Shown here piece after piece: positions 6,400 through 14,129 of a stretch of DNA of 15,842 nucleotides (position 1 is its first letter; every line of letters starts with the position of its first letter). The stretch comes from Ruminococcaceae bacterium UBA5396 (GTDB lineage Bacteria; Bacillota; Clostridia; Oscillospirales; Acutalibacteraceae). Made by a program: the position numbers and the translations under genes. The stretch spans positions 1 through 15,842 of the forward strand of contig DHOG01000151.1 of NCBI GenBank assembly GCA_002410715.1, written 5' to 3'. The notes beneath the pieces are model-generated. The model did no database searches, was not told where the DNA came from, and was given only the letters and a program-made list of their open reading frames with translations.

Positions 6400-6735
6400 T
6401 AAAATTTACACAACAGCGGTATGTAAGAAAACCGGACGCGCAGCTATAAGATTGGGAAAGTATAGATAATAAGTCTCTTTCTTTCGGAATCCGCTTTTGC
6501 GTCCGGCTCTGTATTTTCAAGCGTCTTAATTTGTCCTCGACACCCCAAGACACTAAGGGAAGTCATCAAACGGCTGGCTGCTTACCAGCTCCACGGGAAT
6601 TTCACCCCACTGTGGTTCTCACAGCGCCGCCCCCATTGCCTGCGACGGTTTGATCGCGCTCGGACTGTGGCTGGACGGGAGTATCATTGTCCCCATTGCC
6701 TGTTATCGCCGTACCGGGGGCAGCCCGGTATTCAT
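6400..6735 (-). other. Non-coding, hairpin-rich stretch between the c-di-GMP riboswitch and mazF
   Basis: No open frame of useful length is present. On the minus strand there are several compact hairpins: TACCGGG/CCCGGTA (6712-6730) just after the aptamer, CTGTG/CACAG near 6610-6625, and GCTGG/CCAGC near 6572-6590. CAGGCAATGGGG occurs twice exactly 60 bp apart (6691-6702 and 6631-6642). CCGGACGC near 6500 pairs with GCGTCCGG near 6435 at long range. A short run in one frame near 6485-6525 reads TEPDAKADS, similar to the KEPDAKTQSR end I remember from cysteine-rich KTR proteins of Tn916-like elements, so part of the stretch may be the decayed 3' end of such a gene. Whether the rest is a structured RNA is unproven. 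Confidence 0.4.
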
Positions 6736-6742
6736 ACGGAAT

Positions 6743-6828
6743 TCGGCAGCCAGGCTATCATAGCGTAAAAACACCTTAGACCCTATAGCTTTGCGCCCCC
6801 GTCTTTCAACGGGTTTGCCCTTGGCTTT
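6743..6828 (-). ncRNA. Cyclic-di-GMP-I (GEMM-I) riboswitch aptamer
   Basis: The minus strand carries the GEMM-I signature in order: GGGCAAACC, a P2 hairpin CCGTT-GAAA-GACGG with the GNRA loop, GGGGCGCAAAGC, GGGTCTAAGG, then CTATGATAGCC and GGCTGCCGAA. P3 closes through GCTAT/ATAGC. This matches the Clostridia style of the class. It senses cyclic di-GMP, the second messenger for sessile growth. The aptamer lies after the sortase gene and upstream of a non-coding stretch leading to mazF-xis-int. The nearest stem downstream (6712-6730) lacks a T-tract, so the expression platform is not obvious. Confidence 0.92.
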
Positions 6829-6849
6829 ATTGCATTTATTTTGACGGCT

Positions 6850-6900
6850 TTACTTAGTGTTACCGCCTGGTAGGTTTGTCCTAAATAACCATATTATCAT
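6850..6900 (-). CDS. Possible 16-residue peptide after the sortase gene
   Basis: A short frame, MIIWLFRTNLPGGNTK, opens 4 nt after a good AGGGAGG and lies between the sortase stop and the c-di-GMP riboswitch. The ribosome site is the only support. It could be a leader peptide, the start of a lost gene or chance. I do not recognise it. Confidence 0.25.
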   Translation of the reverse strand: MIIWLFRTNLPGGNTK

Positions 6901-6914
6901 CGAGCCTCCCTAGA

Positions 6915-7757
6915 TTATTTTTTGGCTACAACCACAAACTGACCGTTTACCGTGTGATAGGCACAAGTGGACAGAGTGATAAGTTCATCCCCATATTCCG
7001 CGGTCACACCCGTATCATAGAGGGATAGCGCTTTGATATTGGCGATGTAATCGTCGAACTCCGCCCAGCTCTCAGAGTTCAAAAAGTTGTAATGTTTGAA
7101 CACCGTGTTGCTCTTGCGGTAAATCTGGCTTTTAAATACCGCGATGATATCATATTCCTGCTGTTCGTACAGCGTGTCAAAGCGGATGGTCGGTTGTTTC
7201 TTATAAAAACCCTCATCTTCATATCCCTCTAACCCCGCAAACATCGTACCTTTTTTCATGTGGTGACCATAGATGATGGTATTCGTGCCGAACGGCTCCA
7301 CTATGCAGCGCTTGTCTATAAAGGGTACACCGCTTTTGGATTCCGCCTTATCGAAATCATGGGACAAGTAGAAATCGTCCCCCGTATACATGACGGGATA
7401 ATCGATTTCCGTACCGTCTATCTTAATCCAACCTACAATATCCGCGTTCTGCTCGTATAGCGCCCGGTATTGTTCCAATAGGACAGGCTCTTGGGACGTT
7501 GGCAGCGGCTCGGACATACCGCTGGGGATCGTGACAACGGGTGCGGGGCTTACTATGCTATCTGCCACGACCGCCGCCAGTTCTTTGAGTGAGGCTTCTT
7601 CTTTTTCTCCTTGAGTATAACCCCAAATGAGCATGGTGGCTGAGAGAATAAAGGTGGAACAGCAAAACATAAGCAACACAAACCATACCGGTCGCGAAAA
7701 TATCACGCACGGTTCTTCGAACCATCGTTTTCGCCTAGACCTCCTGACTTTGCGCAT
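6915..7757 (-). CDS. srtB: Class B sortase
   Basis: Membrane-bound transpeptidase expected to cleave the sorting signal of the adjacent LRR protein and attach it to the cell wall. The ATG at 7757 is taken as start (280 residues). The frame extends four codons to a GTG at 7769, but the GGAG overlaps that codon. A basic N-terminus precedes one membrane segment (about 24-47), a linker, and the catalytic domain with NADIVGWIKIDGT, FYLSHDF, GVPFID, IIYGHHMKKGTMF (catalytic His165) and LSTCAYH (nucleophile Cys265). The class B hallmark spacing is kept. The usual arginine near the end (NGRFVVV in relatives) is Gln273 here (NGQFVVV). It lies about 70 bp downstream of the LRR gene, in the same direction, and is probably co-transcribed. 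Confidence 0.92.
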   Translation of the reverse strand: MRKVRRSRRKRWFEEPCVIFSRPVWFVLLMFCCSTFILSATMLIWGYTQGEKEEASLKELAAVVADSIVSPAPVVTIPSGMSEPLPTSQEPVLLEQYRALYEQNADIVGWIKIDGTEIDYPVMYTGDDFYLSHDFDKAESKSGVPFIDKRCIVEPFGTNTIIYGHHMKKGTMFAGLEGYEDEGFYKKQPTIRFDTLYEQQEYDIIAVFKSQIYRKSNTVFKHYNFLNSESWAEFDDYIANIKALSLYDTGVTAEYGDELITLSTCAYHTVNGQFVVVAKK

Positions 7758-7824
7758 CTTCCAATACACTCCAAATCATTCAAGCAGGGATATGAGACAT
7801 ACCCCCGCCGCATTCGTTAGCGAT

Positions 7825-10800
7825 TTACTGTTTATGACTGGCTCCCAAAAGCTTTTTTCTTACCAACACAAGAATGATAATGCCAGCCGCAGACACACCC
7901 CATAACAGCCACCATTTCCATGGGGAACTGTTATCACCCGTCTTGGGGATATCATCCAGACCATCCTTTAGGAACACAGCGAACGGCGACAGACTTATCA
8001 CCTCAAACGTGGCCTTCCCGCCTTGCACCTTCACGATGTAGGTTTCCAGCGTGCCGTCCTGCTTGGCATGCAGAATGGTGACGGTTTGCCCATTATACTG
8101 CGAACCCACCGGCAGCGAGAGGATCAGCGTACCGGTAAAGCTGCCGGAGAGCGAGATGTTTCTGCCCAGTATGAACGCATATTCGTGGCCGTTCATCCGC
8201 TGATGGATGGCATTGTCGGCGGCGTTATCCCCTAAGTCCAAATCCGTTACGGTGAGCGCTGCTTCTTCGTTGATGTTGCCGGAAACCGTAATACCCGTGG
8301 CTCTATCGATCAGCGTGCGGAACGTGTGGTCGGGCGCGGGATCTTCGCCGCCCGCATTTTTGTAAGTCGCCGTCACCGTCACATTGTTGCCGGGCATGAT
8401 GAAGGTGGTGCTCGCACTGCTTGCGTTTGCAAAGACAACGCCGTCGCCCGATGCCCATTTGTCAAAGATCTTGCCACTTGAGGCGGCGTCAGCGGTGATG
8501 GTCACGGTGTCGCCCTGGGCGTAATACCCGCTTCCCGTACCGTTGCGGACGGTTACGGCATGTATCCTCTGCGGCTCAAAGATATAATTGCTTCCGTCCC
8601 AGGAAATGCTTTGGCCTGTCACGGCCGATGTATCCGGCATATAGTTGTAGGAGCAGTCCAGATAGCTTAGAATGCTAAGGCCGCTCACATCCAGCGTGGT
8701 CAGTTGATTGTAAGGACAATTTAACCCTTGCAGACTTAATAGGCCGGACACATTCAGTGTGGCCAGCCGGTTGTAGGCGCAGTTTAATGACGCAAGGGAA
8801 TCCAGGCCGCTCACGTCCAATGCTGTCAATTGGTTGTTATGACACCTGAGATCTTTCAAGGCATGAAGACCGCTCATATGGAGCGCGGTTAATTTGTTGC
8901 CGCTGCAGTTCAGCAAAACCAGGCTGCCAAGACCGCTCACATCCAGCGAAGTCAGTTCATTGTCATAGCAGTATAGGTGCGTCAGTTTGCTAAGGTCGCT
9001 CACGTTTAGCAAAGTCAGCCTGTTGCTGGAGCAAGCCAGCATGTTCAGGTTGATAAGGCTGCTCACATCCAACGTTTCGAGCCGGTTGTTGTCACAGATT
9101 AGCATACTCAGCGCCGTAAAATGCTCTATCCCCGCCAAGCTTTCTATGTTTTTGTTTTCTACATTCAGTACCGTTATACCTGCTACATCACTTGCAAAAA
9201 TATCCCCTATAGGTTTGCTTATCGTGCTCCGTACCTCGGCAAGAAAGTTTGGGTCGGTAAAATCTGCGGTGATGGGGGCAGCCTCATAGACGGCCGTTGC
9301 CGTGACCGCCTGATTGGGCATGATGAATTTCGCCGTGGCACTTTTTAGGTTCGTGTCATCCACAAAGCTAACGGCCGGTGAAATGTTCCATTCCTTGAAT
9401 CGTTGTCCGGCCGGTGCGGTGTCCGCCGTGATGGTCACGGTTTCGCCCACTCTCGCCGCCGCTTTATCGGATGTGCCGCCCGTAACGGTGATGTCATACG
9501 AAGGGGGGATCCTCTGCGGCTCAAACACAAAACTGGCCCCGTCCCAAGGAATGCTCCTGCCCGTCACCGCCGATGTGCCCGGCATATAGTTGTATGAACA
9601 GTTCAGGTTTCGCAGGCTGGACAGGCCGGATACATTCAGTGCCGTCAACTGGTTACCGGCGCAATTCAGTGCTATGAGCTTGCTTAGGCCGGCCACATTC
9701 AACACTCCGAGCTGGTTATTCTTACAGTACAGTTCTCCCAGGTTGCGAAGACTGCTCACATCCAGCGTTGTGAGTTGATTGCCTAAGCAGTCCAGATAAG
9801 CGAGGCTGTCAAGGCCGCTGATGTCCAGCGAAGTCAGCCGATTATGGGCTATGCCCAGATCGGTAAGTTGGTCAAGACCGCTCACATCTAGCGTTGTGAG
9901 TTGATTGCCGAAGCAATACAACTCTTTTAAGTGGCTAAGACCACTCACATCCAGCGAAGTCAGTTGATTGTTAAAGCAGCTTAGCACAGTCAACGATGTA
10001 AAATGCTGTATGCCCGCAAGGCTTGCAATTTCTTTATCATCGACAATCAATCGGCTGATCCCCGCAACATCGCTTGCATAAATCTCCCCTGTGGGTATAT
10101 TGGCCGTGCTTCGAACCTCGGCAAGGAAGTTCGGGTCGGTAAAATCCGCGGTGATGGCAACATCCGCATATCTAAGGTGCATGGTGCCGGACAACCTTTT
10201 GCCAGGCAGCCCCGTTTCCACCGTAAAATCGGTAGAAGCCGCCGTCGTGCTTGTACTCTTCAAAGCGCCGTCATAACTGATGGATGGTTGTGTAAACGTG
10301 GGGGCGTTGAGCGCAATGGCATAGGTATATTCCCCCGGCGCGCCGGGCTGCAATATAAGAGGCACGTTCTGCCCGTTGCCGTCAAAATCACTCAATTGGT
10401 TGCAGCGGGACAGATCCAATGCGGTCAGGCGGTTGTTTTTGCAGTCAAGCGTTTGAAGACTAAACAGTCCGGATACATCCAGTGCGGTCAGGCTATTATT
10501 GTAGCAATTCAGGTATTCCAGATTCGACAGGCCGGACAGGTCCACTGAAGTTAGATCATTGTCGGAGCAGATCAATGTGCGGAGTGCCGTAAAATGCTCT
10601 ATGCCTGCCAGGCTCGTAATATTCCTATCGCTCACATTCAGCGATGTGATACCCGAAACATCGTGTGCATAAATCTCGCCCGTGGATTTGAATATATTGT
10701 ATCGTACCGCCGCAAGAAAGTTGGGGTCGGTAAAATCTGCTGTGATGGGAGAGGGGGCGGGTCCATAGGTCAATTGCATTTTACCGGACAGTATCATGCC

Positions 10801-11799
10801 GGATTGTCCGGTTTGCGTCGTAAATTTGGTCGTTGCCGCGCCGCCGTTGCTCGTCAAAATTCCGTCTGCATAACTGATAGACGGGTCGGCAAATGTGGGA
10901 TTGTTAAGTGGTATGGAAAGCGTATATTGCCCTGGTGTGCTTTCCAACAAGCGAAACGATACAATCTGATCGCCTAAAAAGTAAGAAGTGAAAGAGCCCA
11001 GACCGATACAATCGGACAAATCCAGTTCCGCGAGGCTGTTGTTACTGCACATCAGGTCTGCCAAAGAGGTGCAGCCGGACATATTTATCTCGGTCAGATC
11101 GTTGCGGCGGCAGTCCAGGTATACCAAAGAGGTGCAGCCGGACATATTCAGTTTGGTTAGGCTGTTGTTCGGACAAGACAGCGACACCAAACTGGCCACG
11201 CCGGAAAAATTCGCCTCTCCGTTTAAACTATAAAATTTGGGAAACTCCATATCCACATCGGTCAATTTCTTAGGGGTTGAGTCGTCCCAGGTGGCAAAAG
11301 GCCAGCTTTCAGGATCATTTTTAGAGGCCTTCAAGTCGTTGTTATCAATCAGCCTGTTGATAACTTCGATAGCCGCAGGGTCATAATCACTTACATCAAG
11401 CGGCACCATTTCGCCTGCCGACTGCATTTCATCTGTTTCGACAAGAGCTGCTTTTTCCTTCTCCGCGCTTTCCCCGCCGAATAGCCCCGCAGTCGAGTCG
11501 GCACAATCCGTATCATGTTTGTGGCCACATGGTGCCGCTTTCATATACCCGCAAACTGCGTCGTGTCTGATATGATTGCAGACTTCGGCGCACCCCTGAC
11601 CGCACGCATGGGCGCACGCCATATCCTCGGCATATCCACAACTCTGCTCATGGATATGGGTGCAGGTACTATGCGCTTCGGTCAGCATGGGACGATCCCC
11701 CTCGGCATATGCCAAAGCGTTCCCAAATGGCAAGGCGCCTATTACCAGTGCAATCATCAGCAGCAGGGATACTATTCTTTTCTCTGTTTTATTCTGCAT
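7825..11799 (-). CDS. Large leucine-rich-repeat, cell-wall-anchored surface protein
   Basis: A 1324-residue predicted adhesin. Layout: signal peptide (1-32); Cys/His-rich segment (41-99) with CTHIHEQSCGY and related units; four LRR blocks (about 195-265, 380-470, 578-740, 872-1055) totalling about two dozen 21-residue repeats of the form LxxLxCxxNxLTxLDVSGL; two related beta modules (280-346, 480-547); two InlB-B-like repeats (about 769-840, 1080-1148); a C-terminal beta region; and a sorting signal IPKTGD (1284-1289), hydrophobic segment and RKK tail. ITADFTDPNF opens three of the blocks (352, 549, 843), showing internal duplication. Start ATG 11799 has GGGAGG seven bases upstream. The class B sortase gene follows, and a PAS-like gene lies 30 nt upstream with no room for a separate promoter of ordinary size. 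The ligand is unknown. Confidence 0.93.
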   Translation of the reverse strand: MQNKTEKRIVSLLLMIALVIGALPFGNALAYAEGDRPMLTEAHSTCTHIHEQSCGYAEDMACAHACGQGCAEVCNHIRHDAVCGYMKAAPCGHKHDTDCADSTAGLFGGESAEKEKAALVETDEMQSAGEMVPLDVSDYDPAAIEVINRLIDNNDLKASKNDPESWPFATWDDSTPKKLTDVDMEFPKFYSLNGEANFSGVASLVSLSCPNNSLTKLNMSGCTSLVYLDCRRNDLTEINMSGCTSLADLMCSNNSLAELDLSDCIGLGSFTSYFLGDQIVSFRLLESTPGQYTLSIPLNNPTFADPSISYADGILTSNGGAATTKFTTQTGQSGMILSGKMQLTYGPAPSPITADFTDPNFLAAVRYNIFKSTGEIYAHDVSGITSLNVSDRNITSLAGIEHFTALRTLICSDNDLTSVDLSGLSNLEYLNCYNNSLTALDVSGLFSLQTLDCKNNRLTALDLSRCNQLSDFDGNGQNVPLILQPGAPGEYTYAIALNAPTFTQPSISYDGALKSTSTTAASTDFTVETGLPGKRLSGTMHLRYADVAITADFTDPNFLAEVRSTANIPTGEIYASDVAGISRLIVDDKEIASLAGIQHFTSLTVLSCFNNQLTSLDVSGLSHLKELYCFGNQLTTLDVSGLDQLTDLGIAHNRLTSLDISGLDSLAYLDCLGNQLTTLDVSSLRNLGELYCKNNQLGVLNVAGLSKLIALNCAGNQLTALNVSGLSSLRNLNCSYNYMPGTSAVTGRSIPWDGASFVFEPQRIPPSYDITVTGGTSDKAAARVGETVTITADTAPAGQRFKEWNISPAVSFVDDTNLKSATAKFIMPNQAVTATAVYEAAPITADFTDPNFLAEVRSTISKPIGDIFASDVAGITVLNVENKNIESLAGIEHFTALSMLICDNNRLETLDVSSLINLNMLACSSNRLTLLNVSDLSKLTHLYCYDNELTSLDVSGLGSLVLLNCSGNKLTALHMSGLHALKDLRCHNNQLTALDVSGLDSLASLNCAYNRLATLNVSGLLSLQGLNCPYNQLTTLDVSGLSILSYLDCSYNYMPDTSAVTGQSISWDGSNYIFEPQRIHAVTVRNGTGSGYYAQGDTVTITADAASSGKIFDKWASGDGVVFANASSASTTFIMPGNNVTVTATYKNAGGEDPAPDHTFRTLIDRATGITVSGNINEEAALTVTDLDLGDNAADNAIHQRMNGHEYAFILGRNISLSGSFTGTLILSLPVGSQYNGQTVTILHAKQDGTLETYIVKVQGGKATFEVISLSPFAVFLKDGLDDIPKTGDNSSPWKWWLLWGVSAAGIIILVLVRKKLLGASHKQ

Positions 11800-11829
11800 G
11801 ACTTGGCCTCCCTATCAAGACTTGTTATC

Positions 11830-12327
11830 CTATTTCATAAATATCGCAGCACCGTGGCTTGTTTGGCCAGCTTCTTTGACAATGGGAAAGAAAATACCGT
11901 TTCGGTATTTAGCGGATGTTTTTTGTTTGCGCGAGCTTTCACTGATGAATATATCCAGCGGTTCGGACAGATCCGATAATAACGTTGTTTTTCCTGTGAA
12001 CACCTGCTCCACGGCGTCAAGTATGGGAAGGCTTGCGTCTGTAATTCGGTTGAGAATATTATGGCGGCTTCCGCTCTTAGACAAGTCTTCGGTAAACAAC
12101 CCCGTTTCCATAGAAAAGACCTGGTTGACTACCGCCAAAGCTCCATCATGTAAATAAATCGCCATAGGGTGTGGAAAATTTATAATGACAGGGGTGGATA
12201 GGCCTTCATTTTTGATAAGTTGTTGGAACATGCGCACCATATCGCGCTGCGCTTTTTCTTTCTCCTGTATGGTTTTCAATAGTTTAATGAGTTCTTCAAT
12301 TGACTTGTTATCCGTGATAGTTCTCAT
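11830..12327 (-). CDS. Stand-alone PAS-like protein with N-terminal coiled coil
   Basis: 165 residues, no signal peptide. Residues 6-40 look like an amphipathic helix or coiled coil (EELIKLLKTIQEKEKAQRD). Residues 48-163 look like a single PAS-type sensor domain: INFPHPMAIYLHDGALAVVNQVF at the front and a closing strand pair near FFPIVKEAGQTSHGAAIFM. The front segment resembles the PAS part of the AraC-type regulator encoded upstream (FPYPMHICAPDGTMLLANEAY). No output domain is present, so it may modulate another protein by dimerising with it. It is the first gene of the apparent operon with the LRR protein (30-nt gap) and sortase. AAAGGGG precedes the ATG at 12327. I see no consensus promoter in 12328-12438, which fits control by an activator. 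The PAS assignment is by eye. Confidence 0.6.
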   Translation of the reverse strand: MRTITDNKSIEELIKLLKTIQEKEKAQRDMVRMFQQLIKNEGLSTPVIINFPHPMAIYLHDGALAVVNQVFSMETGLFTEDLSKSGSRHNILNRITDASLPILDAVEQVFTGKTTLLSDLSEPLDIFISESSRKQKTSAKYRNGIFFPIVKEAGQTSHGAAIFMK

Positions 12328-12438
12328 TGCCCATACAACCCCTTTCCCATATGCTTCATCACTATCGTATATAAATTATGGGAGGTAGAATACTGAAACC
12401 AGTGCTTGTTTTTCGGTGATTTCTGTCATTTTTACAAC

Positions 12439-12472
12439 AAAAAAGCTTCTGAATCATTGCGATTGGAAGCCT
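12439..12472 (-). terminator. Intrinsic terminator after the AraC-type regulator gene
   Basis: On the minus strand AGGCTTC (from 12472) pairs with GAAGCTT (one G-T pair), with a nested AATC/GATT stem inside, followed by TTTTTTG. It lies 14 nt past the regulator stop codon and separates it from the PAS-LRR-sortase operon, which therefore needs its own promoter. Confidence 0.75.
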
Positions 12473-12485
12473 TTGGCCGAATCTC

Positions 12486-13475
12486 TTATTTTTCTATCAT
12501 CATCTTTCGATATCGGGAGGGATTCATACCTGTTTTTTGCCTAAATATTTTTGCGAAGTTTCCATTGTAATCCACACCGCATTCGGCAAAGGCCTGTGCG
12601 ATGGTCAGATTGGTATCGCATAGTTTTTCCTTAAGTTTGCCGAGCTTTACATCTTGATAGTAGTTGTAGGGCGTTATTCCTGTATGCTGTTTGAATAAAC
12701 GGGTATAGTGATACCGGCTCATATGAACGATATCCGCCAGTTTATCGATGTCAAATTCCTCTTTGCAGTGGTTGTCAATATATTCTTTGCCCTTCATAAT
12801 CTCTTCTTTGTCATGATAATACCTGGAGGTTATGAATACAGTGATGACAAACTCCAATTGATGATTATCATCCAATATGGGAAAGGCAGTCATATCCTGA
12901 TACAAACTGCCGAAAATCAATTCATGGTCGTCGCCCAGCCTTTCGACGATTTCCTGATGCGGCACTTTCACATCATACGCGTTTACCACCTCTCCCTGAT
13001 AAGATCGTGAAACAAAGTCTTTTATACCCCATCTTTCAAGATTGGGATTGAGGATAATATTATGTTTTTTATACAGCTTCTCGGGATTGGATATCTTCGC
13101 AAACTCCAAATATGCTTCATTCGCTAAGAGCATCGTACCGTCCGGCGCGCAGATGTGCATTGGGTATGGGAAATGTCTGAATATCTCAATGAACAGTTGT
13201 TCGTTTTCATACAGTGACTCAAAAGGCCATTCGCCGTTGCACCTTCTTTGCACATATAAATCGTATAAATCTTGACTAACTGTTGTTTCTTGTTCTTTTT
13301 GAATAACGCCCTTTTTTCGTCTCCCGTCGGCCGGTTTTTCAGCGCTTTGTGGAATGAGCCACAGGTTGCCTTTTTTAACCGCACCTTTAATGCGGCCAGC
13401 CACGCAGTGATAATTGACCATGCGGTTTGTGATGCTCCATTTATCTCCGGCTTCTCTTGCACTAATATACTCCAT
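12486..13475 (-). CDS. Three-part transcriptional regulator: HTH, PAS-like and AraC domains
   Basis: 329 residues from the ATG at 13475, which has GGGGGA six bases upstream; the frame is open to 13538 but that part covers the promoter. Residues 1-50 form a MerR/excisionase-like HTH (YISAREAGDKWSI, then GRIKGAVKKGNLWLIP). Residues 92-218 form a PAS-like sensor (FPYPMHICAPDGTMLLANEAYLEF to LEFVITVFITSRYY). Residues 226-326 are an AraC/XylS double HTH (IDKLADIVHMSRYHYTRLFKQHTGITPYNYY, then FAECGVDYNGNFAKIFRQKTGMNPSRYR). It is transcribed in the same direction as the surface-protein operon just downstream and is its likely regulator (inference). The signal is unknown. Confidence 0.88.
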   Translation of the reverse strand: MEYISAREAGDKWSITNRMVNYHCVAGRIKGAVKKGNLWLIPQSAEKPADGRRKKGVIQKEQETTVSQDLYDLYVQRRCNGEWPFESLYENEQLFIEIFRHFPYPMHICAPDGTMLLANEAYLEFAKISNPEKLYKKHNIILNPNLERWGIKDFVSRSYQGEVVNAYDVKVPHQEIVERLGDDHELIFGSLYQDMTAFPILDDNHQLEFVITVFITSRYYHDKEEIMKGKEYIDNHCKEEFDIDKLADIVHMSRYHYTRLFKQHTGITPYNYYQDVKLGKLKEKLCDTNLTIAQAFAECGVDYNGNFAKIFRQKTGMNPSRYRKMMIEK

Positions 13476-13503
13476 ATCGATCCCCCGCTTATATACTATA
13501 TTC

Positions 13504-13532
13504 AGTATACTTCTCGTACAGGAAATTTTCAA
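13504..13532 (-). promoter_or_regulatory. Sigma-A-type promoter of the AraC-type regulator
   Basis: On the minus strand: TTGAAA (13532-13527), 17-bp spacer, TATACT (13509-13504). Transcription should start near 13497, about 20 nt before the chosen ATG, which supports the start at 13475 over the longer frame. Confidence 0.75.
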
Positions 13533-13541
13533 GAACATGAA

Positions 13542-13730
13542 GTTTACGGTCCTTACGCAGAAGTCGTGGCAAAATATAGGCTGCTTGGTTGCATATATAT
13601 GAAAAGCCTATCAAATTCTTGATAAGCTACACTGTGAGATTGAAGCCCTATCGGGTGAAATTCAGTTAATCTTCACTGAAATGCGATAATGCGCTCAGGC
13701 TATATTTTATTCGGAAAGACGAGGTAAGCC
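13542..13730. other. Intergenic stretch without a recognisable gene
   Basis: No supported gene. An imperfect hairpin, AGCCTATCAA/TTGATAAGCT (13605-13628, one mismatch), has no T-tract. A short plus-strand frame reading EVYGPYAEVVAKYRLLG near 13550-13600 looks protein-like and may be the tail of a lost gene, but I cannot name it. Confidence 0.35.
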
Positions 13731-13955
13731 ATGGATCAAGAGCGCATAATATGGCAAATGAAAGAGATCTTTATAGAAATCCCTTTTGGAATAGAGTACG
13801 CTTAAAGTACTTAAAAATGCTGAAGATATAATGGCCGGTGAATATGCGAGTAACAAAGAAAGGGTATTAATATCATACAGGGAAGAAGCTTGCTTACGAA
13901 CGTTTTATTTTAGATTGGAAATTTTTGTTACGTATCAGCAAGATAATAATTATTA
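13731..13955 (+). pseudogene. Remnant of an HD-domain phosphohydrolase gene, frameshifted and truncated
   Basis: A GAGGTAA ribosome site precedes the ATG at 13731, and the frame reads MDQERIIWQMKEIFIEIPFGIEY before a stop at about 13804. In a second frame the expected continuation resumes directly, LKVLKNAEDIMAGEYASNKERVL. Together these match the start of small HD-domain hydrolases I recall from Clostridia (IPFGIxHTLxVLKNAExIMxGE). The shift lies near 13799-13802, consistent with loss of two bases. The HD metal motif itself is missing, and after about 13870 the sequence no longer resembles the family. The rest of the frame to about 13955 may belong to another lost gene end. Confidence 0.55.
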
Positions 13956-13978
13956 ACTTTATAAGGAGATTTTTATAG

Positions 13979-14077
13979 ATGAATATACTTATAAGACAAG
14001 AAACGGAAAAAGATTATGAACTTTCCGAAACAGCAGTAGGAAAAGCATTTAATAATGAAGAGCATAGTGACCAATAG
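13979..14077 (+). pseudogene. Truncated GNAT acetyltransferase fragment
   Basis: AAGGAG nine to ten bases upstream leads into a 32-codon frame, MNILIRQETEKDYEL to AFNNEEHSDQ. This is the typical first strand and helix of small GNAT N-acetyltransferases (IRQETxxDYxxVxxxVxxAFxxxEHSD). The frame then stops, and nothing downstream resembles the acetyl-CoA-binding part, so the gene has lost most of its length. It lies next to an HD-domain remnant, so this stretch looks like decaying cargo. Confidence 0.6.
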
Positions 14078-14129
14078 AGGCCAGGTGATGGGATAAGAGA
14101 TAAGTGAATGGAGAAAATTAGTCTTTCGG

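Noticed and set aside
6550..6620. A cobalamin-riboswitch-like or self-splicing-intron-like segment (GGTGAAATTCCC) after the c-di-GMP aptamer
   Set aside because: The rest of the cobalamin consensus and the group I core elements cannot be found. The known C. difficile aptamer-group I intron pair was considered but not supported.
10003..10548. A 181-codon plus-strand frame
   Set aside because: It is opposite the LRR repeats of the surface-protein gene; its length comes from the repeat composition, not from coding.
8600..11200. Regularly spaced DNA repeats that might suggest a CRISPR array or satellite
   Set aside because: The 63-bp periodicity encodes 21-residue LRR units in an open frame, with varied sequence and no constant repeat/spacer structure.
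13272..13622. A 116-codon plus-strand frame opposite the regulator
   Set aside because: Most of it is antisense to the HTH-PAS-AraC gene and its promoter; only its tail outside the gene looks protein-like.
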